Source of the DNA: Calditrichia bacterium
GTDB taxonomy: Bacteria; Calditrichota; Calditrichia; RBG-13-44-9; J075
Length of the DNA stretch: 64,000 bases
Reading direction: 5' to 3'
Assembly: GCA_028284445.1 (NCBI GenBank)
Contig: JANQRS010000036.1
Span: 1 to 64,000 of the forward strand
The notes under the pieces are model-generated. The model was given only the letters and a program-made list of their open reading frames with translations. It did no database searches and was not told the origin of the DNA. The translations under genes and the position numbers were made by a program. Of the stretch, positions 8,832-17,633 are shown one piece after another. How positions within the stretch are numbered: the first letter of the stretch is position 1; the number at the start of each line of letters is the position of its first letter.

Positions 8832-10661
8832 ATGGCAGAAGTGACTCGCCTCTTTGAATTGATCTATCATCAAAAAGAAAAATTTCCGCAGGAAAAAGCC
8901 TTTGGTAGCCGCAGAGACGGCGAATGGAAGTTCTATAGCACAGACGAAGTCATAGACCTGTCGCTTAAAGTGGCCAGTGGGCTGTTGAAGCTTGGCTTGA
9001 AACCGGGCGATAAGATCGCCACCGCGACCTATCAAAACCGTGCTGAATGGACGGTTGTTGATTTGGGCATTTTGCAAGCCGGTATGATCAACGTTCCGGT
9101 TTATCCAACTATCAGTCCTTCCGACTACGAATACATTTTTAATGATGCCGAAGTGAAATACGCTTTTGTCGGCGCCAAAGACTTATATGATAAAGTTGAA
9201 AGTGCTCGGCCGAAGGTGAAAAGCCTGCAGGGCATTTTTACCTTTGATCGCCAGGACGGCCGTCCCTTCTGGGAAGAGGTTCTTGACGACAGCAGGCTGG
9301 AAGAAGTTGAGAAAATCTCTGCCGGGATCGATCCGAAAAGTCTGGCGACTATCATCTACACTTCCGGAACCACTGGTAATCCGAAAGGCGTGATGCTGAA
9401 CCACGAAAACATCATTCACGTGGTATCGACGACCGCTGAAATATTGCCGAACCCGGTTCCCGGTGAAAAAGTCCTCAGTTTTCTACCGCTTTGCCATATT
9501 TTCGAACGCGCAGTTGCCTACGGATATATGTCGATGGGATTAAGTGTGCACTTTACAGGCACGGACAATCTCGGTGGTGATGATGGTGACCTGAAAGCCG
9601 TTAAACCGGTCTTCTTTACCACCGTACCACGTCTGCTCGAAAAGGTATATGAAGCCATTTATGCCCGTGGCCTGGCGCTCACCGGACTAAAGAAAAAACT
9701 CTTCTTCTGGGCTCTTGGCCTGACAGAAACTTATGACTATGATAAGGAATTTGGCGGGTTTGATAAATTCAAGCGCGGGCTTGCCGATAAGCTGGTTTTC
9801 AGCAAATGGCGGGAAGCGCTTGGCGGTAACGTGCGCGGTATCGTGACCGGGGCGGCGCCCTGTCCGCATCACATTGCACGCATTTTTTCGGCGGCCGGTA
9901 TCCCGATTCGTGAAGGCTATGGATTGACAGAAACATCGCCAACACTGACGGTGAACAAATTTGACAAAGATGCTGCCATGCTTGGGACTGTTGGTCCGGT
10001 GCTTCGCGGTGTCGAAATTATGATTGATGCCAGTGATGGTGTCTATCGGGATGGTGAAGGAGAGATTCTTGCCAATGGTCCGAATATCATGATGGGCTAT
10101 TACAACAAGCCGGATGCTACGGCTGAAGTGATGAAAGAAATTGATGGCAAAACCTGGTTTTGTACGGGAGATATCGGCACATTTGTTGACGGTCCCGGTG
10201 GTAAGCAATTCCTGAAGATTACGGACCGCAAGAAACAGCTTTTGAAGACCTCCGGTGGTAAATATGTTGCGCCGGCTCCGATTGAGAACAAGTTCAAAGA
10301 GGATTTCCTTGTTGAACAAATCATGGTGGTTGGTGAATCACGTAAGTTTGTTTCAGCAGTGATCGTTCCGGCGGAAGGCGCTTTAAAGGACTGGTGCATA
10401 GAGAATGATCTTGAGTGGACGAATCTGGCGGACATGGTCAACAATCCGCGGGTATTGGCGCAATATCAGTCGATTCTGGATCGCTATAATCCCGGCTTCA
10501 GCCATATTGAACAAATTAAGAAGTTTACGCTTCTCGACAGCGTTTGGGCACCGGTCACCACAGACGGCTCTCAGGCTGAGCTGACCCCGACGATGAAACT
10601 CAAGCGGCGGGTCATTTTGGACAAATACAAAGACGCTATCGAAGATATGTATCAGGGCTGA
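8832..10661 (+). CDS. long-chain acyl-CoA synthetase (AMP-forming)
   Basis: Activates fatty acids to acyl-CoA through an acyl-adenylate at the cytoplasmic face of the membrane. The AMP-binding P-loop IIYTSGTTGNPKGVMLNHEN is at about residues 173-192, followed by GYGLTETSPT (about 360), TGDIG and the hinge TDRKKQLLKTSGGKY (about 465). At 609 residues it matches the FAA1/FadD15-type long-chain family rather than the shorter E. coli FadD. The frame opens at 8793, but the ATG at 8832 has GGGGGT upstream and begins at the usual position. It is the first gene of a three-gene operon: the SDR gene starts 1 nt after its stop. Confidence 0.93.
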   Translation: MAEVTRLFELIYHQKEKFPQEKAFGSRRDGEWKFYSTDEVIDLSLKVASGLLKLGLKPGDKIATATYQNRAEWTVVDLGILQAGMINVPVYPTISPSDYEYIFNDAEVKYAFVGAKDLYDKVESARPKVKSLQGIFTFDRQDGRPFWEEVLDDSRLEEVEKISAGIDPKSLATIIYTSGTTGNPKGVMLNHENIIHVVSTTAEILPNPVPGEKVLSFLPLCHIFERAVAYGYMSMGLSVHFTGTDNLGGDDGDLKAVKPVFFTTVPRLLEKVYEAIYARGLALTGLKKKLFFWALGLTETYDYDKEFGGFDKFKRGLADKLVFSKWREALGGNVRGIVTGAAPCPHHIARIFSAAGIPIREGYGLTETSPTLTVNKFDKDAAMLGTVGPVLRGVEIMIDASDGVYRDGEGEILANGPNIMMGYYNKPDATAEVMKEIDGKTWFCTGDIGTFVDGPGGKQFLKITDRKKQLLKTSGGKYVAPAPIENKFKEDFLVEQIMVVGESRKFVSAVIVPAEGALKDWCIENDLEWTNLADMVNNPRVLAQYQSILDRYNPGFSHIEQIKKFTLLDSVWAPVTTDGSQAELTPTMKLKRRVILDKYKDAIEDMYQG

Positions 10662-10662
10662 T

Positions 10663-11427
10663 ATGGAAAGCGGAGAATTCCTGAATAAAGTGGCTTTTGT
10701 TACCGGCGCGGGCTCGGGCATCGGGCGGGCCACTTCGATCATGCTGGCAAGCCGCGGCGCGACGGTGATTGTTGCTGATATTGTTGAAGAAGGTGGACAG
10801 GAAACTGTCGACATGATTTCAGAAAACGGCGATGAAGCCGTTTTTCGCCATATTGACGTGACGAAGCGTGCCCAGGTTGCCGACGTCATTGAAACTGCGG
10901 TTGCCGAATTCGGGCGCCTGGACATGGCGGTAAATAATGCCGGCATTGGCGGTATGCGTACCCCGACGGCGAACTATCCCGCCGAAGATTGGGATCGGGT
11001 GATTGCCGTGAATTTGACCGGCGTGTACTACTGCATGAAGGCGGAATTACCGCATATTGCTGCTGCCGGCGGCGGAGCGATTGTCAACGTGGCTTCCATT
11101 GCCGGATTGAAGGGCTTCCCGGCACATGCCGCTTATTCCGCCAGCAAGCACGGCGTGATTGGATTGACCAAATCAGCCGCGCTGGAGTATGCGCGCAACG
11201 GTATTCGCATCAATGCGATTTGCCCGGCTTTCACCGAAACAGCCATGCTGGACGGCTTACTCGATATGAAACCGGGGCTCGATACCCAGCTGCGCCAGGC
11301 TATTCCACTGAAACGCTTTGGCACGGTTGACGAAATCGCCGAAGCGATCGTCTTCCTTTGTTCAGAAAAAAGCTCCTTTATTGCCGGACATGCATTGCCG
11401 GTTGACGGCGGTTTGCTGGAGCGCTAA
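10663..11427 (+). CDS. SDR family oxidoreductase (operon with acyl-CoA synthetase)
   Basis: Classical short-chain dehydrogenase/reductase of 254 residues. The cofactor motif TGAGSGIG is at residues 14-21, NNAG near 90, and the Ser-Tyr-Lys catalytic set in VASIAGLKGF and AYSASKHG. An Asp (VADIVEEGG) after beta-strand 2 favours NAD(H) over NADP(H). The C-terminal FIAGHALPVDGG is typical. Its place between an acyl-CoA synthetase and an aldehyde dehydrogenase suggests oxidation of an alcohol or a hydroxyacyl compound in the same pathway; that is inference. Confidence 0.92.
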   Translation: MESGEFLNKVAFVTGAGSGIGRATSIMLASRGATVIVADIVEEGGQETVDMISENGDEAVFRHIDVTKRAQVADVIETAVAEFGRLDMAVNNAGIGGMRTPTANYPAEDWDRVIAVNLTGVYYCMKAELPHIAAAGGGAIVNVASIAGLKGFPAHAAYSASKHGVIGLTKSAALEYARNGIRINAICPAFTETAMLDGLLDMKPGLDTQLRQAIPLKRFGTVDEIAEAIVFLCSEKSSFIAGHALPVDGGLLER

Positions 11428-11457
11428 AAATAGATTCAGGAAAATAGAGGATATACA

Positions 11458-12897
11458 ATGCCGGACACTTTATTGAAGACCGAGCAGCAGTCAGACATTA
11501 ATCGCGTATTTGACATTCAGAAGAATGCTGCTCCGGAGATGGCAGCCTTAAATGCCCGGGAACGCATTGAGCGTCTTGGACGCATTCTCAAGTATGTTGA
11601 GGATGAAAGCAATGTGCAGGCATTGGCAACCGCCATGCATGCTGACTTCAAAAAGCCCTTTGCTGAAGTCTTGCTGAATGAAGTTGGTATCGTCATATCT
11701 ACGATCAAGTTTGTCAAGCGGAACCTTCGCAAATGGATGAAGCCGAAGTCGGTGGGTACGCCGCAGGCCTTGTTGGGCGCTCGTTCGCAGATCATCTACG
11801 AACCAAAGGGGTCTGCGCTGATTATCTCTCCCTGGAACTATCCATTTCAACTGGCGCTAAACCCGTTGATTTATGCGATTGCCGCCGGAAATACGGCAGT
11901 GATGAAGCCCTCCGAACTGTCGCCGCATACCTCGGACTACATTTCAAAAATGATGGCTGAATTGTTCAGCGAGAAGGAGGTAGCAGTTTTCACCGGCGGA
12001 GTTGATGTCTCCACCGCGCTGCTGGCACTGCCATTTGATCATATCTACTTTACAGGCAGCCCGGCGGTCGGTAAAATCGTAATGGGTGCAGCGGCGAAGA
12101 ATTTGGCCTCGGTGACATTGGAGCTCGGCGGGAAATCGCCGGTGATCGTCGACGAAAGTGTCAATATCAAGCAAAATGCCGAGCGTCTGATCTGGGGCAA
12201 ATTGGTGAATAACGGTCAGTCCTGTATTGCGCCGGATTATGTTCTTGTGCATGAGAATATTTTTGATGCCTTTGTGGAAGCGCTCAAAGGCGCCGTCTTG
12301 CGGCTGTATGACTCAAAAGGTGTTGGGATTGCCCATTCCGAGGATTATTCACGTATCATCAATGATCGCCACTTCCAACGTGTAAAAGGCCTCGTTGCCG
12401 ATGCAGTAGAAAAAGGCGGTGATATTGTTATGGGTGGGAAAATGAACGAGTCTGATCGTTATATTGAGCCGACGATCATTACCAATGTGTCTGAAGATAT
12501 GGCCTTAATGCAAGAAGAGATTTTTGGCCCGGTCTTACCTGTGCTGAAGTACCGGAACGATGCTGATGTTGTTAAGCTGATCCGCAAATACCCGAAACCG
12601 CTGTCGCTATATATTGCGGCCCGAAATCGCAAAAAAATAGACTACTTCCTCGAAAATACAACTGCAGGTGGCACAGTCGTCAACGACTACATGCTGCACT
12701 ATGGCAACCCACATTTGCCCTTCGGCGGCGTCAACAACAGCGGTATCGGCAAATCGCACGGCCACTTCGGTTTTATTGAGTTCTCTAATGAGAGGGCGAT
12801 ATTGTCACAAAAGGCCGGTACGCTGAAACCTGTTTATCCGCCGTATACCAACCGGGTTGTAAAGACCATTCGCTTCATTGTCAAGAACTTGCTATAG
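11458..12897 (+). CDS. aldehyde dehydrogenase, ALDH3-like (fatty aldehyde type)
   Basis: NAD(P)-dependent oxidation of aldehydes to acids. The 479-residue length, the lack of the long ALDH1-type N-terminus, and sequence such as IISPWNYPFQLALNPLIYAIAAGNTAVMKP (here shown by its core PWNYPFQL) and LPFGGVNNSGIGKSHG place it in the ALDH3/fatty-aldehyde group. The catalytic Glu lies in ELGGKSP (about 221) and the catalytic Cys in NNGQSCIAP (Cys256). The C-terminal TIRFIVKNLL is amphipathic and hydrophobic and could touch the membrane. It follows the SDR gene by 30 nt. Its 3' end overlaps the convergent hydroxyacid dehydrogenase gene by 17 nt. Confidence 0.93.
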   Translation: MPDTLLKTEQQSDINRVFDIQKNAAPEMAALNARERIERLGRILKYVEDESNVQALATAMHADFKKPFAEVLLNEVGIVISTIKFVKRNLRKWMKPKSVGTPQALLGARSQIIYEPKGSALIISPWNYPFQLALNPLIYAIAAGNTAVMKPSELSPHTSDYISKMMAELFSEKEVAVFTGGVDVSTALLALPFDHIYFTGSPAVGKIVMGAAAKNLASVTLELGGKSPVIVDESVNIKQNAERLIWGKLVNNGQSCIAPDYVLVHENIFDAFVEALKGAVLRLYDSKGVGIAHSEDYSRIINDRHFQRVKGLVADAVEKGGDIVMGGKMNESDRYIEPTIITNVSEDMALMQEEIFGPVLPVLKYRNDADVVKLIRKYPKPLSLYIAARNRKKIDYFLENTTAGGTVVNDYMLHYGNPHLPFGGVNNSGIGKSHGHFGFIEFSNERAILSQKAGTLKPVYPPYTNRVVKTIRFIVKNLL

Positions 12898-13876
12898 CCG
12901 GTGGAAGCACTTCCGGATTGACAATTGACAGCGGACGCTTACCTTGAAGATAGCATAAGATGTTTTCACCTGCCACACGCGCCATTTCCTCCCTGGTGTG
13001 AATCGTCGAACTGCCGATGTGCGGTAGCAGTATCGCATTCTCCAGCTCTTTCAACCCGGGCATCATTTTGGGCTCATTTTCATATACATCGAGGCCGGCG
13101 CCGGCAATCCTTATTTCCTGCAGCGCTGTCACCAGTGCAGCTTCATCGATAATTGGCCCGCGGGCGGTATTGATCAGAAAGGCAGTCGATTTCATCCGCG
13201 CAATTTCTTCCGCACCAATCAGGTGATGTGTGTCCTTCGTTAATGGTAGGTGAACAGAAAGAAAATCCGACTCCTGCAGCAATCTTGAAAAGTCCACCCG
13301 GGTTGCTTGCAGTTCCTTTTCCATTTCCGGGTTCTGTGATCGGCTGTGATACAACACCTTCATCCGCCACCCCACCGAGCGACGAGCAACAGCGCTGCCG
13401 ATACGTCCTGCCCCAAGAATTCCCAACGTCTTTCCATAAATGTCTGCGCCGAGCATAAATTGTGGTTCCCATGTCGTATAACCGCCGCTGCGCATGACGC
13501 TATCTGCCTCTACCACGCGGCGGCTGATCGCCAGGATGAGCGCCCAGGCAACATCGGCAGTAGCTTCGGTCAGAACACCGGGCGTATTGGTAATCCAAAC
13601 ACCGGCCCGACTCGCCGCAGCCAAGTCTATATTGTTGTATCCGACCGCATGTTGCGACACAATCCCAAGATTCGGACAAGCGTCGAAAAAGGCCTGATCA
13701 ATTTGATCACTGAGGATGCAAAGCAAGGCATCTGCTTTCGAGGCTTTGTCCAGCAACATCTGTCTCGGCATCGGCAGAGGGCCGCTATACACTTCGATCC
13801 CTGCGCGGGATCTCAAAGGTGAAATCCCTGTCTCCATGATCGGCGCCGTAATATAAACGCGGGGCTTTGGGGGCAT
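12881..13876 (-). CDS. D-2-hydroxyacid dehydrogenase (glyoxylate/hydroxypyruvate reductase type)
   Basis: NAD(P)H-dependent interconversion of 2-oxo and D-2-hydroxy acids, 331 residues. The Rossmann motif GAGRIG is at 155-160 and the catalytic set is Arg239 (NTARG), Glu268 (YENEP) and His286 (LPHIGSST). The sequence is closest to the glycerate dehydrogenase/glyoxylate reductase branch (HAVGYNNIDLAAASRAGVWITNTPG pattern). Start ATG has ACGAGAGA upstream. A promoter with an operator-like site overlapping the expected transcription start lies just upstream, resembling the site at the tetR promoter 20 kb away. It is single and converges with the aldehyde dehydrogenase gene. Confidence 0.92.
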   Translation of the reverse strand: MPPKPRVYITAPIMETGISPLRSRAGIEVYSGPLPMPRQMLLDKASKADALLCILSDQIDQAFFDACPNLGIVSQHAVGYNNIDLAAASRAGVWITNTPGVLTEATADVAWALILAISRRVVEADSVMRSGGYTTWEPQFMLGADIYGKTLGILGAGRIGSAVARRSVGWRMKVLYHSRSQNPEMEKELQATRVDFSRLLQESDFLSVHLPLTKDTHHLIGAEEIARMKSTAFLINTARGPIIDEAALVTALQEIRIAGAGLDVYENEPKMMPGLKELENAILLPHIGSSTIHTREEMARVAGENILCYLQGKRPLSIVNPEVLPPAIASS

Positions 13877-13902
13877 ATTTTCTCTCGTCTTACATTTAGA
13901 AT

Positions 13903-13946
13903 TAACCTGGTCAGTCTATTATAAACAGCCTTGCTTGCATTAACAA
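13903..13946 (-). promoter_or_regulatory. predicted promoter with TetR-like operator half-match
   Basis: Read on the minus strand: TTGTTA at 13946-13941, a 17-bp spacer, TATAAT at 13923-13918. The 16 bp at 13903-13918 read on the + strand as TAACCTGGTCAGTCTA and match the tetR-promoter operator TAGACCAGTCAGTCTA at 12 of 16 positions, including the run GTCAGTCTA. The arrangement (operator directly abutting a TATAAT) is the same at both promoters. Confidence 0.55.
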
Positions 13947-14122
13947 ATTCAGCAAATAAACGAAATTGAAATCTAGTGACGACGGTAAATTATTGCGACT
14001 GCGCCTGTAATAACTTACGCTTCATCGATTTTGCTAAAGCCAGGTTTGCAAATTGTCGATTCTCTCAACAAGACCACAACTATTTTTTGTCTAAATTGCT
14101 TCATTTAGGGAAGGAGCATGCG

Positions 14123-14671
14123 ATGTACGGCATGGTTAACAAAGCAATCAAAGAGTATATTTCAACCCAATATGGTGATGGTGCCTGGAGAGAAGTGAAA
14201 CGGCGGGCAGATATTCAGGATGACAATTTTATCAGTATGGATCAATACAGCGATGAAGTCTCTGTCGGCATGGTCGTTGCAGCCGCAGCTGCGCTGGAAA
14301 AGTCCCCGGCAGCATTTCTCGAAGAGGTTGGCGAGTACTGGATTGCATTTGCACTGGACAGCCATTACGGCGACTTGCTACGGGACGCGGGTGATACCTT
14401 ACCGGAGATCCTTGATAATCTTGATAACCTGCATGTTCGCGTTGGATACTCCTTCGACAATCTGAAGCCCCCATCTTTCTGGTGTACTGACGTTACGGAT
14501 AAGGATTTAATTCTTCATTATGTGTCGGAGCGCGACGGCCTTGCGCCTATGGTGAATGGACTTGTAAAGGGCCTTGCTCGTATGCTCAATACAACCTGCG
14601 AAGTTGAACAAATCAGAACAAAGGGCGTCGAGGCCACTGAAGATCAATTCAGGGTCACATTCAATGGCTAA
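14123..14671 (+). CDS. H-NOX (heme nitric oxide/oxygen binding) sensor protein
   Basis: Cytoplasmic heme sensor of NO (and possibly other gases), 182 residues, the typical stand-alone H-NOX length. The proximal heme ligand is His104 (LDNLHVRVG), and the propionate-binding signature Y-x-S-x-R is complete at Tyr133, Ser135 and Arg137 (HYVSERDG). The N-terminal MYGMVNKAIKEYI is the usual family start. The open frame reaches further upstream, but this ATG has AAGGAG 8 nt before it. Its stop overlaps the start of the HNOBA-histidine kinase gene by 8 nt. In this family NO-bound H-NOX controls the autophosphorylation of such a kinase. The distal pocket residues that decide O2 binding cannot be judged safely from sequence. 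Confidence 0.94.
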   Translation: MYGMVNKAIKEYISTQYGDGAWREVKRRADIQDDNFISMDQYSDEVSVGMVVAAAAALEKSPAAFLEEVGEYWIAFALDSHYGDLLRDAGDTLPEILDNLDNLHVRVGYSFDNLKPPSFWCTDVTDKDLILHYVSERDGLAPMVNGLVKGLARMLNTTCEVEQIRTKGVEATEDQFRVTFNG

Positions 14672-16421
14672 GCAATCTGGTGCAAGCGCCAGGCCTGCAC
14701 ATATTCCCCCGAGCGATGGTTTGCTTCTTTCCAATGCCTTCCCATTTCATCTTGTACTCGACGACAAACTCCTGATTGTCACGGTCGGTCCTTCGATAGC
14801 AGATGTATTGCCGGATGTCCAATGCAATGATCCTTTTGTGGATTATTTCGAGCTGGTTCGTCCACGCGTCCAGCTATCATACGATCAACTCAACGCAATG
14901 CAGCGGTCGATGCTGATTGTCAATCATCTTGCCAGTGGCCTCACATTTCGCTATCAGCTTATTCCGAATCCCGGCAATGGGTTACTTTACCTGGTTGGGT
15001 CTCCGAAGCTGACAGACAAAAAACAACTTGGTAAGTTCAACCTGCATTTCCGGCACTTTGCCTTGCACGATGTTATCTTCGATTACCTGATGGTGATGCA
15101 ACCGAAGGATACACTGATAGAGGAAACGCGTGAGCTTGCTCGCAAGCTTAATCAGCAGCAAGAAAAACTAAAGCGAGCCAACCAGGAATTGGAAGAAAAA
15201 GTGCTGGTTAGAACCCGGGAATTGCAGGTTGCAAAAGAAATGGCTGAGAGCGCCAGCAGCGCCAAGAGCCTTTTTCTTGCCAATATGAGTCACGAAATTC
15301 GAACGCCGCTTCACGGCATAATTGGCATGAATGCATTGCTTGCTGACTCCGATCTTAACGCTGAGCAGCATGAATTGGTGAATACCATTTCTGTTAGCTC
15401 TCGCGCCTTACTGGAAATTATTGAAGAGATCCTTGATTTTTCAAAAATAGAGAGCGGCAAACTTGAAATCGAAATGGTCGCTTTTGATCTGGGCAAACTG
15501 CTCTCAGAGGTTGGACAGTTAGTGCGCATCCAGATCGAAGCAAAAGGCCTGGAATTTCGGATTCAGTTACCGGAAAATATGCCGGAACTGATCGTGTGTG
15601 ATCCGGTTCGCGTTCGCCAGGTGCTAATTAACTTGCTAAACAACGCCCGCAAATTCACTTTGGAAGGAAGCGTCGTCTTAGAAGTTGGGCTGTCGATCGG
15701 GGAACGTTCATCACAACCGGCCGCGACAAAAGCTCTGCTAAAACTAGCGGTTGTGGATACCGGTATCGGGATCAGTGAGAAGCAACAAGCTCATATTTTT
15801 GACAGCTTCACCCAGGCTGACGGATCGACAACGCGTAAATACGGTGGGAGTGGTCTGGGACTTACCATAACCCGGGAACTGTGTCAGCTAATGGGTGGAA
15901 ATATCTCTGTGAAAAGTGCCCCGGGAAAAGGGACGACTTTCACAGTTGAACTCCCGGTTGAGATTCAAGATCAGGACACATCTGATTCGACGCAACGTCC
16001 GCAAATCCCGGCAACTGCGCACTTTGGGTTGAATATACTTGTTGCTGAAGACAATCCGATCAATCAGCGCTTGATAGAGAAACTCCTGGATAAATATGGC
16101 TGTGCAGTGAGAATTGTCGATAACGGCGCCGCCGCCGTTGAAGCCGTTACTGGCAGGGGGTATGATTTAATTTTTATGGATATGCAAATGCCGTTGATGG
16201 ATGGTCTGGAGGCAACTGAGAGAATTCGCAGGCTCGCAGACAAGCACATTTCCACAATACCAATCATAGCATTAACTGCCAATGCCAATACCCACGATCG
16301 CCAACAATGCTTTGATGCTGGCATGGATCTATTCCTTTCAAAGCCTGTGTCTCGGGAGAAACTCTATATCTTGCTTGAGAAACACGCCGCGTCTCCGCAT
16401 TCTTCGAACGTTCTCTCCTGA
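14664..16421 (+). CDS. H-NOX-associated (HNOBA) hybrid sensor histidine kinase
   Basis: 585 residues. An HNOBA domain (heme NO binding associated, PAS-like) covers about 20-150 (AFPFHLVLDDKLLIVTVG start), then a coiled coil at about 152-200 (LARKLNQQQEKLKRANQEL). The HisKA domain has phospho-acceptor His210 in SHEIRTPLHG. The ATPase has N box INLLNNARKFT, G1 DTGIGIS, F box, and G2 GGSGLGLTI. A receiver domain ends the protein, with acidic pocket AEDN and phospho-acceptor Asp506 in FMDMQMPLMDG. No membrane segment, so it is soluble and takes its input from the H-NOX protein encoded by the overlapping upstream gene. No DNA-binding or c-di-GMP output gene is adjacent, so the final target is elsewhere. 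The ATG overlapping the H-NOX stop is chosen because the frame further upstream lies inside the H-NOX gene. Confidence 0.93.
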   Translation: MAKQSGASARPAHIPPSDGLLLSNAFPFHLVLDDKLLIVTVGPSIADVLPDVQCNDPFVDYFELVRPRVQLSYDQLNAMQRSMLIVNHLASGLTFRYQLIPNPGNGLLYLVGSPKLTDKKQLGKFNLHFRHFALHDVIFDYLMVMQPKDTLIEETRELARKLNQQQEKLKRANQELEEKVLVRTRELQVAKEMAESASSAKSLFLANMSHEIRTPLHGIIGMNALLADSDLNAEQHELVNTISVSSRALLEIIEEILDFSKIESGKLEIEMVAFDLGKLLSEVGQLVRIQIEAKGLEFRIQLPENMPELIVCDPVRVRQVLINLLNNARKFTLEGSVVLEVGLSIGERSSQPAATKALLKLAVVDTGIGISEKQQAHIFDSFTQADGSTTRKYGGSGLGLTITRELCQLMGGNISVKSAPGKGTTFTVELPVEIQDQDTSDSTQRPQIPATAHFGLNILVAEDNPINQRLIEKLLDKYGCAVRIVDNGAAAVEAVTGRGYDLIFMDMQMPLMDGLEATERIRRLADKHISTIPIIALTANANTHDRQQCFDAGMDLFLSKPVSREKLYILLEKHAASPHSSNVLS

Positions 16422-16542
16422 GTCTCTACACTCATTCAATTATTTCAAGAAAAAACTTGATTTACGGCTGGTTGTCCATTAATTGGTGCCGAAACTATCA
16501 ACGAAAGGAACCGGTTTGGCACGGAAGAATGAAGGTGAATTT

Positions 16543-17541
16543 ATGGGACATATTTTGGTGACGGGCGGTGCCGGATATATTGGGTCGCATACGGTACGTT
16601 ATCTGGCCGAGAAGGGACATAGAATTATCGTCGTGGACAATCTTGTCTACGGTCATCGCGATGCGCTGCCGTCCGAGCAAGTGGATCTGATTGTCGGGGA
16701 TATTGGCGATAAACAATTAATGACGGAAGTATTCAAACGATATGATATTCAGGCAGTTCTGCATTTTGCCGCGTATGCATATGTGGGTGAATCAGTGACA
16801 GATCCGGCTCGCTACTATGCCAACAATCTTGTAGCACCGCTGAATATGCTTGAAGTGATGCGGGAATTCAATTGCAAGCGCATCATCTTTTCTTCGACCT
16901 GCGCAACCTATGGCCATCCGCAATACTTGCCAATTGATGAAAAACATCCGCAGCGCCCGATCAACCCCTATGGCAAAAGCAAGCTGATGCTGGAAGAAAT
17001 CATAAAGGACTATTACACAGCCTATGCTTTCCGCTATGCCTTTCTGCGATACTTCAACGCCTGCGGTGCCTCCCATGACGGCGCGATCGGTGAAGATCAC
17101 AACCCGGAAACGCATTTGATTCCGTTGATATTGGATGCTGCATCCGGGGAACGCGAGGCTATCACCATTTATGGAACGGATTACGATACCGAAGATGGCA
17201 CCTGCGTGCGTGATTACATCCACGTCGAAGACCTGGCATCCGCGCATGGCGCCGCCCTGGATCGACTGCTTGGTGATGGCGATTCTTTGATGGTGAATTT
17301 GGGCACCGGACAGGGACATTCAATTAAGGAAGTCATTGACGCAGCCAAAGCAGTGACCGGTCGCGAATTTGATGTGCGCCTGGGTCAACGACGCCCGGGA
17401 GATCCGGCTGTATTAGTTGCCAATCCTGAAATGGCCAAAAAGGCACTCGATTGGGAAGCGGAAGTCCGCGATATCGAAGACATCATTCGCTCTGCGTGGA
17501 ATTGGAAAACCGGGCCGAAAGGCGGGAAATATTCAAAATGA
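16543..17541 (+). CDS. galE: UDP-glucose 4-epimerase
   Basis: NAD-dependent interconversion of UDP-glucose and UDP-galactose (possibly also the N-acetyl forms), 332 residues. The cofactor motif TGGAGYIGSH opens the protein. The catalytic YxxxK is Tyr143/Lys147 (NPYGKSK) with the Ser in SSTCATYG. Later signatures RYFNACGA, DGTCVRDYIHVEDLASAH and NLGTGQGHSIKEVI are those of bacterial GalE. The frame starts at 16483, but only the ATG at 16543 gives the Rossmann start, with GAAGGTG 5 nt upstream. It lies 121 nt behind the kinase gene, possibly on the same transcript, although function gives no link. Confidence 0.95.
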   Translation: MGHILVTGGAGYIGSHTVRYLAEKGHRIIVVDNLVYGHRDALPSEQVDLIVGDIGDKQLMTEVFKRYDIQAVLHFAAYAYVGESVTDPARYYANNLVAPLNMLEVMREFNCKRIIFSSTCATYGHPQYLPIDEKHPQRPINPYGKSKLMLEEIIKDYYTAYAFRYAFLRYFNACGASHDGAIGEDHNPETHLIPLILDAASGEREAITIYGTDYDTEDGTCVRDYIHVEDLASAHGAALDRLLGDGDSLMVNLGTGQGHSIKEVIDAAKAVTGREFDVRLGQRRPGDPAVLVANPEMAKKALDWEAEVRDIEDIIRSAWNWKTGPKGGKYSK

Positions 17542-17567
17542 TTTAGTGTTGCAGTATTTGCCAGGCC

Positions 17568-17616
17568 AACGGCGGAGCCGTTACATAACACAGCCTCATA
17601 TTCGCTCCCAGCGAAC
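17568..17616 (-). repeat. REP-like repeat, left copy
   Basis: 49 bp with hairpin AACGGC-GGA-GCCGTT at one end and TTCGCTCCCAGCGAA at the other. It lies just after the transposase stop codon, inverted relative to the two right-hand copies. Confidence 0.85.
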
Positions 17617-17633
17617 GTGGGGGTATTGATGCC

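Noticed and set aside
9687..10319. 210-residue minus strand frame within the acyl-CoA synthetase gene
   Set aside because: Shadow of the strongly conserved synthetase frame, with no start signal.
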